From positions 124,001 through 188,000 of the forward strand of contig NZ_JAVDDT010000004.1 of the NCBI RefSeq assembly GCF_030848495.1: DNA of 64,000 bases, read 5' to 3'. The position numbers were made by a program, and so were the translations under genes. The notes below the pieces were generated by a model. That model saw only the letters and a program-made list of their open reading frames with translations. It did not search any database and was not told the origin of the DNA. This stretch comes from Natronospira bacteriovora. Its GTDB lineage: Bacteria; Pseudomonadota; Gammaproteobacteria; Natronospirales; Natronospiraceae. Numbering within the stretch: the stretch's first letter is position 1; each line of letters opens with the position of its first letter. Below, in pieces: positions 1 to 10,494 of this stretch.

Positions 1-2534
1 TGGTGGAAACCGGCCTGCGCGCCTCGGTCAACCTGGTGGTGGAAACGGCCACGGCCCGAGATCCCCACCATTTCGCCTGTCTGATCGGCTACGGCGCCAC
101 GGCGGTGCACCCCTGGCTGGCCTATGAAGTCATCGCCGACATGGTGCGTTCCGGCGAGCTGGATCCGGCCCGGCGCCGGGAACCCGGGCGGGCCTTCCGG
201 CGCGGCATCCGCAAGGGCCTGTTCAAGATCCTCTCCAAGATGGGGATTTCCACCATCGCCAGCTATCGTGGCGCCGCCCTGTTCGAGATCGTCGGTCTGG
301 CCGACGAAGTGGTGGACACCTGCTTCACGGGCACCACCAGCCGCATCGGTGGTGCCGGCTTTGCCGATCTGGATGCCGACCAGCGTCATCTCGCCACCCG
401 CGCCTGGGATCGTCGTGCCCTGCGCGAGCAGGGCGGCCTGCTGAAATGGATTCACGACGGCGAATACCACGCCTGGAACCCCGGCGTGGTCCACGCCCTG
501 CAGCGGGCCGTGAAAAGCGGCGAATGGTCGGACTGGGAAGCCTTCCAGCAGCTGGTCAATGAACGCCCGGCCATGGTGCTGCGGGATCTCATGCAGCCCC
601 GCTTCGCCCCGGAGCCGGTGCCGCTGGAGGAAGTCGAGCCCATCGAGAAGATCCTGCCGCGCTTTGACACCGCCGCCATGTCCCTAGGGGCCCTGTCGCC
701 GGAGGCCCATGAAGCCCTGGCCATTGCCATGAATCGTATAGGCGGGCGTTCCAATTCGGGCGAAGGTGGCGAGGACGCCGCGCGTTTTCGCGATGAACGC
801 ATTTCCAAGATCAAGCAGGTGGCCTCGGGCCGTTTCGGTGTCACCGCCGAATACCTGGTCAATGCCGAGGTCCTGCAGATCAAGATGGCCCAGGGCGCCA
901 AACCCGGGGAGGGCGGCCAGCTGCCGGGGCACAAGGTCAATCAGTTGATTGCCCGACTGCGCTATGCCCGGCCGGGGGTGGCCCTGATTTCACCGCCGCC
1001 CCACCACGACATCTATTCCATCGAGGATCTGGCCCAGCTCATCTTCGATCTCAAGCAGGTCAATCCGGAGGCGCTGGTATCGGTCAAGCTGGTGGCCTCC
1101 CCCGGGGTGGGCACCATCGCCGCCGGCGTGGCCAAGGCCTATGCCGATCTGATCACCATTGCCGGCTATGACGGGGGGACCGGCGCCAGCCCCCTGACTT
1201 CGGTCAAATACTGCGGCGGACCCTGGGAAATGGGCATATCGGAAGTCCAGCAGACCCTGCGCGGCAATGACCTTCGCGGCCGCATTCGCCTGCAGGCCGA
1301 TGGTGGCTTCAAGACCGGCCTCGACGTGATCAAGGCCGCCTGCCTCGGAGCCGAAAGCTATGGCTTCGGTACCGCCCCCATGATTGCCATGGGCTGCACC
1401 TACCTGCGGGTCTGCCATCTCAACAACTGCACCACCGGGGTCGCCACCCAGGACCAGCGCCTGCGCGATGCCTTCCGCGGAACGCCGGATCGGGTGGTGA
1501 ACTACTTCTGTTTCATTGCCGAGGAAGTGCGTCGCTGGATGGCGCGCATGGGTGTGCGCAGCCTGGACGAACTCATCGGCCACCCGGAATACCTGGAGAC
1601 CGTCACCCCCGACAGCGACCGCCAGAAGGGCCTGGATCTGTCCGCCATCCTGTCCGACGGTGATCTGCCCGCCACCCGCCCGCGTCGCAGTGAGCAGGAG
1701 CGCAATCCACCCTGGGGTCGGGGCGAAATGGCCGAGCAGATGCTGGCCGATACCCTGCCCTCCATCGAGGCCAGTGCCGGCGGTGAATTCCATTACCGCA
1801 TCGAGAATTATCACCGTTCCATCGGCGCCCGCCTGTCCGGCGAGATTGCACGGCGACACGGTAACCAGGGCATGGCGGAGCATCCCCTCAATATCCATCT
1901 GGAGGGCACCGCAGGGCAGAGCTTCGGTGTGTGGAACACCGGCGGACTGCACATGAACCTCTCCGGTGAGGCCAATGACTACGTGGGCAAGGGCATGACG
2001 GGTGGCCGCCTGACCATCCGCCCGCCCGAAGGCAGCATCATCAAGGCCCGGCACTCGGCCATCATCGGCAACACCTGCCTCTACGGCGCCACCGGGGGCG
2101 AGCTGTTCGCCGCCGGCCAGGCCGGGGAGCGCTTTGCCGTGCGCAACTCCGGTGCCACGGCCGTGATCGAGGGCTGCGGCGATCACGGCTGCGAGTACAT
2201 GACCGGTGGCGTGGTGGTGGTGCTCGGCGAGACCGGACTCAACTTCGGTGCCGGCATGACCGGTGGCTTTGCCTATGTGCTGGATGAACACCGTTACTTC
2301 GTGGACCGTTACAACCACGAACTCATCGACATCCACCGCATCTCACTGGAATACCTGGAACAGCACGTGCACTACCTGCGCGAGATGATCGAGCGTCACG
2401 TGGAATACACCGGCAGCGAATGGGGCCAGGAAATCCTGGACGACTTCCGCGCCTGGATTGGCAAGTTCTGGCTGGTCAAACCCAAGGCGGAGGACATCGA
2501 ATCCCTGCTCGACACATTGAGCAGCGCGGCTTGA
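1..2534 (+). CDS. gltB: Glutamate synthase (NADPH) large subunit, 3' part
   Basis: This is the C-terminal 843 residues of the large GOGAT subunit, which makes two glutamates from 2-oxoglutarate and glutamine. The frame is open at the left edge, so the N-terminal glutaminase domain (about the first 650 residues of a roughly 1500-residue family) lies outside; the GTG at position 3 is not the real start. Visible are the FMN-binding synthase domain and the 3Fe-4S cysteines in [12 protein letters not shown] (about 1392-1430). The last 250 residues form the glycine-rich GXGXG beta-helix ([22 protein letters not shown]). gltD follows on the same strand but is separated by about 300 bp of repeats. 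Identification is firm. Confidence 0.97.
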   Translation, partial: VETGLRASVNLVVETATARDPHHFACLIGYGATAVHPWLAYEVIADMVRSGELDPARRREPGRAFRRGIRKGLFKILSKMGISTIASYRGAALFEIVGLADEVVDTCFTGTTSRIGGAGFADLDADQRHLATRAWDRRALREQGGLLKWIHDGEYHAWNPGVVHALQRAVKSGEWSDWEAFQQLVNERPAMVLRDLMQPRFAPEPVPLEEVEPIEKILPRFDTAAMSLGALSPEAHEALAIAMNRIGGRSNSGEGGEDAARFRDERISKIKQVASGRFGVTAEYLVNAEVLQIKMAQGAKPGEGGQLPGHKVNQLIARLRYARPGVALISPPPHHDIYSIEDLAQLIFDLKQVNPEALVSVKLVASPGVGTIAAGVAKAYADLITIAGYDGGTGASPLTSVKYCGGPWEMGISEVQQTLRGNDLRGRIRLQADGGFKTGLDVIKAACLGAESYGFGTAPMIAMGCTYLRVCHLNNCTTGVATQDQRLRDAFRGTPDRVVNYFCFIAEEVRRWMARMGVRSLDELIGHPEYLETVTPDSDRQKGLDLSAILSDGDLPATRPRRSEQERNPPWGRGEMAEQMLADTLPSIEASAGGEFHYRIENYHRSIGARLSGEIARRHGNQGMAEHPLNIHLEGTAGQSFGVWNTGGLHMNLSGEANDYVGKGMTGGRLTIRPPEGSIIKARHSAIIGNTCLYGATGGELFAAGQAGERFAVRNSGATAVIEGCGDHGCEYMTGGVVVVLGETGLNFGAGMTGGFAYVLDEHRYFVDRYNHELIDIHRISLEYLEQHVHYLREMIERHVEYTGSEWGQEILDDFRAWIGKFWLVKPKAEDIESLLDTLSSAA

Positions 2535-2542
2535 TGAAATTT

Positions 2543-2809
2543 TGAAAAGCGCCGCGAAATGAACGCAAGATGCACGCGAAATGAAAAGCGAATCAGCCAC
2601 AGATGAACACGGATAAACACGGATTTTTTGATTGGTTGGCAACCGTTGTGGGAGAGGCTTTAGCCTCGATTCGTCATGCCCGACAGGGTGGTTGTGAGAA
2701 AACCGACTACCACCCAGTGTTGCGTCGCGCCCAAGCGAATCTGTGTTCATCTGTGTCCATCTGTGGCTAGATTATTTTGCGTCCATTTCGCGTGCATTTC
2801 GCGGCGCAG
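2543..2809. repeat. Inverted-repeat element of short tandem repeats (ACACAGATG/CGCGAAATGA family, copy 1)
   Basis: This fills the gltB-gltD gap. The left arm (2543-2625) carries CGCGAAATGAACGCAAGATG-type units followed by CCACAGATGAACACGGAT. The right arm (2739-2809) is its approximate reverse complement in the same nesting order. The loop carries a REP-like hairpin, GTGGGAGAGGCTTTAGCCTC, near 2650. No gene is seen here. Further copies lie at 4315-4598 and 6551-6815. Confidence 0.85.
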
Positions 2810-2813
2810 TTAA

Positions 2814-4289
<1,476 letters not shown>

Positions 4290-4314
4290 GAGAACCCGAA
4301 AGACTTGTTTTGAA

Positions 4315-4598
4315 TAGCCACAGATGAACACAGATGGACACGGATGTTCGGCCTTGCCAGATTGAGGCCTGAGGGAAGGGACCACGAAATGGGCACGAAA
4401 TGAACACGAAATAGGGCAGGCGCAAAAGGTGCTTGCTAACACTGTGGGTGCGGCTTGCAGCCGTGATCGGACTCGAATAGGCGCCTCGCTCGCTGCCAGC
4501 AAGGCCTCTGATTCGTGGCCAATCACCGAGACCCTTCGGGTCTTTCTTCCTGCTTTCCGCTAGACCATCCGTGTCCATCTGTGTTCATCTGTGGCTAA
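4315..4598. repeat. ACACAGATG-family inverted-repeat element, copy 2
   Basis: The left arm (4315-4346) contains CCACAGATGAACACAGATG. It is followed by three CACGAAATG-type units (4380-4414) and a REP-like hairpin near 4445 (GTGGGTGCGGCTTGCAGCC). The right arm (4567-4598) is the reverse complement of the left. The right arm ends about 20 bp before the RNA ligase start codon. Reading through it gives a false N-terminal extension of that gene. Nothing else is seen between gltD and 4619. Confidence 0.85.
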
Positions 4599-4618
4599 TC
4601 AAAAATACCCGAGAAGCC

Positions 4619-5725
4619 ATGACTCTACTCGACCAAAACCATCTGGACACGGCCCTGGAGCGAGGCAAGGCGGAACGCCTGGCTTTTGGGGGCATGGCCT
4701 ATGCCCGGCTGACCGACGAGATCCGGGGGGTGCCGAAAGGCAGCGTCGTATTGCCCGATGGGGTGGTCGTCCCGGGCTATCCCTCCATTGCGCGCATCCA
4801 GGCCCTGGACCCCGGCCTGGGCAAGCAGTTTGACGGGCCTTTCTGGGCGGAGGAGAAGATGGATGGATTCAATATCCGCATCTTCGCCCACGAGGGTGAG
4901 GTGCATGCATTGTCCCGTGGCGGCTTTGTCTGCCCCTTCGCCACGGATCGCATGCAGGATCTGTTGGATCCGGCCATCTTCGAGGCCCATCCGAATCTGA
5001 TTCTCTGCGCCGAACTGGTCGGACCGGACAATCCCTATCTGGAAGGCCACTCACCCCAGGTCCAGGAAGACGTGGACCTGTTCATCTTCGACATGATGGA
5101 GCAGAACCGCGAGGGCTTTCTCAGCCAGGAAGCGCGCATGCGCTACCTGCGGGAATTCAATCTGCCCCATGCCGAGATCTTCGGCCGCTTCGGCCCCGAC
5201 GACATCAATAAACTGGGCGAGCTGATCCTGAAGCTGGACGAGGAGGGCAAGGAGGGCCTCGTCCTGAAACCGGAAGACCAGAGCCAGCGGGCCAAGTATG
5301 TCACCGGGCGCTCCAACACCTATGATTTCAGCGTGACGGGCGAAGGCCTTCTCGATCTGCCACCCGAATATTTCACGAACCGCCTGATGCGGATGGGCCT
5401 GTTCATGGCCGAGCATGGGCAGCAGCAGGATCACGAACGCCTGAGTGAACTGGGCCACGCCCTGATGCAGGGCCTGTTCCGCGCCATCGAGATCTCAAAG
5501 GACCACAACCGGGTGGGCTCCCCCTTCCGCTGCCGCTTCAATCAGCGCGAAAACGCCTATCGTTTCATCCAGCACATCGAGGATACCGGCGGACAGCGGG
5601 TCAAGGTCTACGACAAGATGCCCCGCCAGGAAGGGGATTACTGGGTGCTGGAATTCGAACGCGTGCACCAGCGCATGACGGGTTTCCTGAATCAGGCCTT
5701 ACAGGGTGGGCGGCAATTCGATTGA
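4619..5725 (+). CDS. ATP-dependent RNA ligase, Rnl3 (Pab1020/MthRnl) type
   Basis: This 368-residue protein belongs to the nucleotidyltransferase superfamily that adenylates a lysine and seals 5'-phosphate/3'-OH RNA ends. The AMP-accepting motif EEKMDGFNIRI (about residue 82; KxDG) and motif IV/V-like segments (LFIFDMME; EGLVLKPE) are present. The archaeal Rnl3 family (TIGR01209) has the same length and the KxDG(F/Y)N motif. I chose ATG 4619 because upstream codons lie inside an intergenic repeat arm. The HARP gene 180 bp downstream on the other strand is the known genomic companion of this family ('RNA ligase partner'). The cellular substrate is unknown. Confidence 0.88.
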   Translation: MTLLDQNHLDTALERGKAERLAFGGMAYARLTDEIRGVPKGSVVLPDGVVVPGYPSIARIQALDPGLGKQFDGPFWAEEKMDGFNIRIFAHEGEVHALSRGGFVCPFATDRMQDLLDPAIFEAHPNLILCAELVGPDNPYLEGHSPQVQEDVDLFIFDMMEQNREGFLSQEARMRYLREFNLPHAEIFGRFGPDDINKLGELILKLDEEGKEGLVLKPEDQSQRAKYVTGRSNTYDFSVTGEGLLDLPPEYFTNRLMRMGLFMAEHGQQQDHERLSELGHALMQGLFRAIEISKDHNRVGSPFRCRFNQRENAYRFIQHIEDTGGQRVKVYDKMPRQEGDYWVLEFERVHQRMTGFLNQALQGGRQFD

Positions 5726-5738
5726 GGCGTTAAAACAA

Positions 5739-5889
5739 GGGAACCACCGAAAACGCCGAACACACCGAAAAAGAGAAAGAAGAAAGTAGCATAGCGTCTG
5801 CGAGGTTTAATGATCTGTGCTGTGATTCAAGGTCGTGCTTTAGGAAAAAACCCTGTTTTTCCGTAAATTCGGCGCCTTCGGTGGTTCCC
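5739..5889. repeat. Inverted repeat with CACCGAA/CGCCGAA units
   Basis: The left arm (5739-5773) reads GGGAACCACCGAAAACGCCG followed by further CCGAA units. The right arm (about 5856-5889) is the approximate reverse complement and ends CCTTCGGTGGTTCCC. The element fills the convergent gap between the RNA ligase and HARP. It might also serve as a bidirectional terminator, but there is no clear T tract. Confidence 0.75.
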
Positions 5890-5908
5890 GTCTTTTTCAT
5901 GCCATCGA

Positions 5909-6487
5909 TCAGCCCGCCCCCAGGTTCTCCATGATGCGGCGCAGGTATTCGGGGGTAACGAGCTTCACGCCGACCCGGTTGGCGAACTTGCGCATGCCCT
6001 GATCGGCGCTGGCCAGTTCCGCGTCCAGTTCCATGGCCAGCAGCACCACGTCCACGTCTTCCCGTGAATCCAGCAGGCCCTTGCGCATGGCGCTGCGGAA
6101 GTTTTCCCGCAATTCGGTGATGATCTCGGGCTTCATGGTCGAGAGCGCACCGGCACGCTTGGTGTGTTCCTCGGCGATGCGCAGACCCCGGTCGATGCGT
6201 TCACGCACTTCATTGATGAACTCATAGAGCACATCCGAGGGAATGGTGAGCTCGAAGCGGCGGGGAGAGCGGACCCAGACTTCCGTTTCGAAGTCCGCGG
6301 CCAGCTCCGGCGGCAGATCCCGCACCCGCATGAACTCCTCATACACCGACAGGGGCATGTAGAACTCCGTCGGCGTATTGCGCGCCAGTTCCAGGAAAAC
6401 CCGGATACATTCCATGGGATCCGCGTGGAACTGAGCCATGGTGGTGGGGTTGGTAAAGATGCTGGTATCCAGCACAAAACGGCGCAT
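5909..6487 (-). CDS. Protein-only RNase P, HARP family (PIN domain; 'RNA ligase partner')
   Basis: This 192-residue single-domain protein matches the HARP/UPF0278 family, whose Aquifex member is an RNA-free RNase P trimming tRNA 5' leaders. It begins MRRFVLDTSIF, with the PIN-domain aspartate D7. A long helical region (about 85-135) follows, then the C-terminal acidic cluster REDVDVV (D144, D146) and SADQGMRKF (D162). Length equals that of the Aquifex enzyme. It converges with the Rnl3 ligase gene, a pairing recorded for this family. HARPs in gammaproteobacteria coexist with ordinary RNA-based RNase P, so its role here may be accessory. Confidence 0.87.
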   Translation of the reverse strand: MRRFVLDTSIFTNPTTMAQFHADPMECIRVFLELARNTPTEFYMPLSVYEEFMRVRDLPPELAADFETEVWVRSPRRFELTIPSDVLYEFINEVRERIDRGLRIAEEHTKRAGALSTMKPEIITELRENFRSAMRKGLLDSREDVDVVLLAMELDAELASADQGMRKFANRVGVKLVTPEYLRRIMENLGAG

Positions 6488-6550
6488 GCTCGCACCTCGT
6501 CAACAATGACCTGCCCCAATCATGGGTGCTGACACCGGGTAGGTCAATTC

Positions 6551-6815
6551 AAATGCGCCGCGAAATGGACGCAAAATGAACGCGAAATTGAAATAGCCAC
6601 AGATGAACACAGATGCACACAGATGAAGTTCGGCTGAGTGCAACGCCTGAGGTATTGCACTGTTTATTGCGGGCCAGAATGGCCTTCAAGCGCAACGACA
6701 AGCACCTCAACGCCAATTAGGCACCAACCCAAGCAATCTGTGTCCATCCGTGTTCATCTGTGGCTTAAATTGCTTTTCATTTCGCGTGCATTTTGCGTCC
6801 ATTTCGCGGTGCTTT
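6551..6815. repeat. ACACAGATG/CGCGAAATGA inverted-repeat element, copy 3
   Basis: The left arm (6551-6626) has GCGCCGCGAAATGGACGC units and then CCACAGATGAACACAGATG. The right arm (6736-6815) is the reverse complement, in mirrored order. The right arm ends 9 bp from the stop codon of the amidohydrolase, so it could sit in that gene's mRNA 3' end. Copies 2 and 3 bracket the RNA ligase/HARP pair. No gene is seen between 6488 and 6823. Confidence 0.85.
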
Positions 6816-6823
6816 TACCTCAT

Positions 6824-8503
6824 TCAGCGGCCGTCGAAGAGAACTTCGCCGCCGACGATGGTCATGACCACGTCGGTGTCGAGGATGTCTTTCTCGTCGA
6901 TGCTCATGAGATCCCGGGCGAAGACGGTGAGGTCGGCGTACTTGCCGGGTTCGATGCTGCCGCGAACGTCTTCCTCGAAGGCGGCCATTGCCGGCCAGAG
7001 GGTGAACATCTTCAGGGCCTCTTCCCGGCTGACGGCCTGTTCCGGGTACCAGTGATCGCCCTGGTAGCCGTCCAGGTCCCGGCGGCTGACGGCCGCGTAG
7101 AACTCGATGCGGGGGTCACCCATCTCCACGGGCGCGTCCGAGCCACCGGCAAGAGGCACACCGCTGTCGATCAGGTCACGCCAGGCATAGGCCGTGCGCA
7201 GGCGTTCAGGGCCGACCCGACGATGGGCGTAATGCAGATCGCCAATGGCGTGGGAGGGCTGCATGGAGGGAATCACGCCCAGCTCGACGAAGCGGGGGAG
7301 ATCGTCCGGGTGCAGCACCTGGGCATGCTCGATGCGCCAGCGCGGCTCCGCCACGCCCCGTTCTTCGGCCGGGACCCTGTCGAAGACTTCTTCATAGAGA
7401 TCGAGGGCAAAACGATTGCCCCGGTCGCCGATGGCATGGGTCCAGACCTGGACACCATTGCGCAGGGCCATTTCCAGCAGCTCGATCACGTCCTCGCGCT
7501 GGAACTGCAGATAGCCGCGGCCTTCGCGGTCCTCGTAGTCCTTGAGCAGGGCAGCGCCGCCGGAGCCCAGGGCACCATCGGCGGCGAGCTTGATGCCGCG
7601 CACACTGTAGCGGCCTTCATACAGGCCACTGAAGCCCCCTTCATTCACCAGCCGTTCGGCACCCGCCCCTGGGCCCCGCAGGGCCTGGTAGACCCGCAGG
7701 CGAATCTGACCCTCGGCGAAGAGATCACGCAGGGTATGCAGTTCCTCGTAATCACCGCTGGCGATGTGTACCTGGGTCCAGCCCATCTCCAGGCTGCGCT
7801 GGGCGCCAAGTACCAGGCGTTCGGCCAGGCTGGCATCCGGTTCCGGTACGTGCTGGGCCACCAGCCACTGGGCCCGGCCGAGCAGCATGCCGCTGGGTTC
7901 GCCCTTGTCATCACGGAGGATGTCGCCGCCATCGGGAACCGGGGTATCGTGGTCCACTCCGGCAATTTCCAGGGCAAGGGAGTTGGCCACGCTGCCATGG
8001 CCGTCCGCCCGCGTCAGCCAGACCGGGTTGTTCGGGGCGATGGCGTCCAGGTCCTCGCGGGTGGGAAAGGCGGGCGGCGTCCAGTGTGTTTCGAGCCACC
8101 CGCGACCCACCACCCAGTCGCCCACATCGCTTTCCGCCACGCGGCCTTCGACCGCATCCAGAAAGGCATCGAGGGAGTCAATGCCGGCCAGGTCCAGACC
8201 CAGTTCACGCTCGCCGATGCCGGCCAGGTGGACATGGGAATCCGCCATGCCGGGAAACACCGTGGCCCCCTCCAGGTCGATTTCGACGGTGTCCTCGCCG
8301 ATGAAGTGGCTCAGGGCTTCACGGCTGCCCACCGCCAGGATGCGATCACCGCGGATCGCGACCGCGGTGGCATGGGGCTTGTTCTCGTCCAGGGTATGGA
8401 TATTGGCATTGTGCAGCAGCTTGTCCGCTGCCGGCTCGGGGCGACCACAGGCCACCAGCAGGACGGCCAGCAGCAGGGAAACAGTCAGCAGAGCACGGTG
8501 CAT
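6824..8503 (-). CDS. Amidohydrolase family lipoprotein (YtcJ-like)
   Basis: This 559-residue protein is a metal-dependent amidohydrolase of the Amidohydro_3/YtcJ type. It has a lipoprotein signal peptide (LLLAVLLVACG, lipidated Cys about 20). Metal-site motifs are HVHLAG (about 90), WTHAIGDRGN (about 355), RIEHAQVL (about 395) and GGSDAPVE (about 460). The substrate cannot be told from sequence; relatives act on N-acyl amino acids or cyclic amides. It is divergent from threonine synthase, and no operon partner is seen. Confidence 0.85.
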   Translation of the reverse strand: MHRALLTVSLLLAVLLVACGRPEPAADKLLHNANIHTLDENKPHATAVAIRGDRILAVGSREALSHFIGEDTVEIDLEGATVFPGMADSHVHLAGIGERELGLDLAGIDSLDAFLDAVEGRVAESDVGDWVVGRGWLETHWTPPAFPTREDLDAIAPNNPVWLTRADGHGSVANSLALEIAGVDHDTPVPDGGDILRDDKGEPSGMLLGRAQWLVAQHVPEPDASLAERLVLGAQRSLEMGWTQVHIASGDYEELHTLRDLFAEGQIRLRVYQALRGPGAGAERLVNEGGFSGLYEGRYSVRGIKLAADGALGSGGAALLKDYEDREGRGYLQFQREDVIELLEMALRNGVQVWTHAIGDRGNRFALDLYEEVFDRVPAEERGVAEPRWRIEHAQVLHPDDLPRFVELGVIPSMQPSHAIGDLHYAHRRVGPERLRTAYAWRDLIDSGVPLAGGSDAPVEMGDPRIEFYAAVSRRDLDGYQGDHWYPEQAVSREEALKMFTLWPAMAAFEEDVRGSIEPGKYADLTVFARDLMSIDEKDILDTDVVMTIVGGEVLFDGR

Positions 8504-8645
8504 CAGGAACCTCCTCGGGCAATACGGATCACCCCAGTGTGCCGAATCCGGTCCCCCGCGTCATCCGCTTCAGAAGCCGACAGGCGGGATGAGCAAGGCG
8601 GGCTTCTGGGGTAAGCTTGCCGCCACCTTGAATCGGGGAGCTCCC

Positions 8646-9818
8646 ATGAGTGACAGCCAGCTCAGTCATTATGAATGTGGCCACTGTGCGGCGACGGCCG
8701 GCATGGATGAACTCATCGCCACCTGCCCGGCCTGCGGCGGGCCTCTGCTTGCCCGTTACGACCTGCAGGGTGCCCGGGCCGATCGCATCCCGGCGCCCGG
8801 GCGTGGCATCTGGCGCTGGTCGGGCCTGCTGCCGGTCCCCGAGGCAGGCCGGATTGAGCTGGGCACCGGGGATACCCCTCTGCTGCCCACCACCATCGGT
8901 GCCTGGCTGGGCACCGGTGCCACCTGGATCAAGGACGAAGCGGCCAATCCCACGGCGAGTTTCAAGGCTCGCGGCATGGCCGTGGCCATTGGCCGCGCTC
9001 GGGCCCTGGGCGCCCGCAGCCTGGTGGTGCCCAGCGCCGGCAACGCCGCCTGTGCGGCGGCGGCCTATGCGGCGGCGGCCGGCCTTCCGCTGACCGTCTT
9101 CATGCCGGCCGATGTGCCGGACAGCTTCCGGATCGAAGCCCGCGCCTACGCCGCGCGGGTCGAGCTGGTGGATGGCCTCATCGATGAGTGCGGACGCCGT
9201 GCCCAGGCCATGGCCGAGCGCGACGGCAGCTTCAATCTCGCCACCTTCCGTGAACCCGGCCGGGTGGAAGGCAAGAAGACCATGGGTTTCGAGATCGCCG
9301 AGCAGATGGGCTGGCGCCTGCCGGAGGTGCTCATCTACCCCACCGGGGGCGGCACCGGCATCGTCGCCCTGTGGAAGGCCTTCGAGGAGCTCGAAGCGCT
9401 CGGACTGATCGGCCCCGAGCGCCCGCGTCTGGTCATGGTTCAGGCCGAGACCTGCGCCCCCCTGGTGCGTGCCTTCGAAGCCGGCAACACCCAGGCCGAA
9501 CCCTGGGAAAACGGCGCCACCGTCGCCGACGGCCTGCGGGTGCCCAAAAGCTTCGGTGATCGCCTGGTGCTGGGAGCCCTGCGCCGCAGCCGTGGCCGCG
9601 CCGTCACCGTCAGCGACGGCCAGATGCTGGAATACGCCCGCATCATGGCGTCGAAAACCGGCATCTTCCCATGCCCCGAAGGCGCCGCCTGCCTCGCCGC
9701 CCAGGTGAAACTCGCCAGGGAAGGCTGGATCGGCCCCGAGGATCGGGTGGTTCTGTTCAATACGGGATCGGCGCTGAAGTATCTCCACCTCTGGCCCAAC
9801 TCCACGCATCCGGATTGA
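8646..9818 (+). CDS. thrC: Threonine synthase
   Basis: This 390-residue PLP enzyme should convert O-phosphohomoserine to threonine. The N-terminus holds a zinc-ribbon-like pair (CGHC...CPAC, about 13-32), common in the plant/bacterial type II-like group. The PLP lysine lies in NPTASFKARGM (about 103), the phosphate loop is YPTGGGTGIVAL, and the C-terminal FNTGSALKYL is typical. The start ATG 8646 follows GGGAGCTCCC; the upstream open frame is antisense to the amidohydrolase and is not coding. A related threonine/diaminopropionate-type lyase is the only plausible alternative. Confidence 0.88.
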   Translation: MSDSQLSHYECGHCAATAGMDELIATCPACGGPLLARYDLQGARADRIPAPGRGIWRWSGLLPVPEAGRIELGTGDTPLLPTTIGAWLGTGATWIKDEAANPTASFKARGMAVAIGRARALGARSLVVPSAGNAACAAAAYAAAAGLPLTVFMPADVPDSFRIEARAYAARVELVDGLIDECGRRAQAMAERDGSFNLATFREPGRVEGKKTMGFEIAEQMGWRLPEVLIYPTGGGTGIVALWKAFEELEALGLIGPERPRLVMVQAETCAPLVRAFEAGNTQAEPWENGATVADGLRVPKSFGDRLVLGALRRSRGRAVTVSDGQMLEYARIMASKTGIFPCPEGAACLAAQVKLAREGWIGPEDRVVLFNTGSALKYLHLWPNSTHPD

Positions 9819-9823
9819 AGGCG

Positions 9824-9925
9824 CAAGGAGCAAGGAGCAAGGAGCTAAGAGCGCCGGGTTTTTCTCGTAATCGTAATCGGCCTTTTGCAAGGTCTTTAAA
9901 AACCCGATTACGACTACGACGATTG
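9824..9925. repeat. GGAGCAA heptamer run plus TCGTAA-hexamer hairpin (copy A)
   Basis: Just after thrC, the heptamer GGAGCAA repeats about three times (9826-9850). It is followed by a hexamer-built inverted repeat: left arm CTCGTAATCGTAATCGG (9864-9880), right arm 9904-9925 starting CCGATTACGACTACGAC. The central loop contains CCTTTT and AAAAACCC. The hairpin may also act as a terminator for thrC. Confidence 0.8.
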
Positions 9926-9962
9926 TTACCACATTCTTGTCTCAGTCCTGGTTGGGGGAATC

Positions 9963-10242
9963 CATGGAAAATAGTGCAGTTCTACTCATGGCTGCCGCAG
10001 TCGCTTCCTACTATTCATGGCGGAATGGACGCCACCAGCTTTACCGGACCGAAGAGCTGCCCCTTCGCTATGCCCTCCATTTCCTGGCCTTCCATATCGG
10101 GCTGGAGATCGCCGCTTTGCTGGTGCCGGTGGTCGACCATGGCGATTACCGAATTCACCTGTACTGGGCCGCCGCCCTCCCGGTGCTCTGCGGCCACCTC
10201 CTGTGGCGTTACCGGCAGAATCGCGATCGTTTGGAGGAGTGA
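9963..10242 (+). CDS. Small membrane protein of unknown function
   Basis: This encodes about 92 residues starting MENSAVLLMAAAV. The ATG 9963 has GGGGGAATCC just upstream; a TTG 26 bp earlier is less likely. Three hydrophobic segments are apparent (about 5-18, 36-55, 66-80). The last carries the motif HLYWAAALPVL followed by a basic tail (WRYRQNRDR). The protein at 16679-16954 has the same layout and a matching HLYWMATLPGL motif, so the two look like paralogues. No function is assigned. Confidence 0.65.
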
Positions 10243-10310
10243 CCACGCGCGCTGGAAAGTACCCCCTTGGTAACGCAGTGAGAGACCAAGGCTCAGTCGT
10301 GCCAGCCATT

Positions 10311-10405
10311 TTCGTTGTCGTTGTCGTTGTCGTAATCGGCCCTTTTCAGGGTCATTAAAAACCCGATTACGACAACGACAACGACAACGACTACGACAAC
10401 GATGG
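10311..10405. repeat. TCGTTG/TCGTAA hexamer inverted repeat (copy B)
   Basis: The left arm (10311-10339) consists of TCGTTG hexamers ending TCGTAATCGG. The right arm (10363-10405) begins CCGATTACGAC and continues with ACGACA units. The right arm is longer than the left, as if repeat number changed on one side only. The loop again contains CCTTTTCAGGG and AAAAACCC. Confidence 0.85.
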
Positions 10406-10435
10406 TTGTTGCCGGATTTGAGCGTTTGGCATTAG

Positions 10436-10472
10436 AAAGCCCCGGGGCCTTGCGGCCACCGGGGCTTCTTTT
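10436..10472. terminator. Bidirectional Rho-independent terminator
   Basis: The stem AGCCCCGG (10438-10445) pairs with CCGGGGCT (10459-10466) around an inner GGCC/GGCC hairpin. It is followed by TTCTTTT on the + strand, and by CTTTCT on the - strand. It lies just beyond the AbgT stop codon and can end transcription from both sides. Confidence 0.8.
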
Positions 10473-10494
10473 GTGCCAATGTGCTATCCGATGG

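Noticed and set aside
4571-4618. N-terminal extension of the RNA ligase (MSICVHLWLIK...)
   Set aside because: It is encoded by the ACACAGATG repeat arm; the same peptide can be read from other copies, so the true start is ATG 4619.
6638-8614. Long + strand open frame of 658 codons
   Set aside because: Antisense to the amidohydrolase; composition (His/Gly/Gln-rich) is typical of a shadow frame of GC-rich coding DNA.
9864-9925. Peptides rich in VVVVVVIG read from several intergenic regions
   Set aside because: They are translations of the TCGTNN hexamer arrays in one frame; there is no start context and the same DNA is palindromic repeat.
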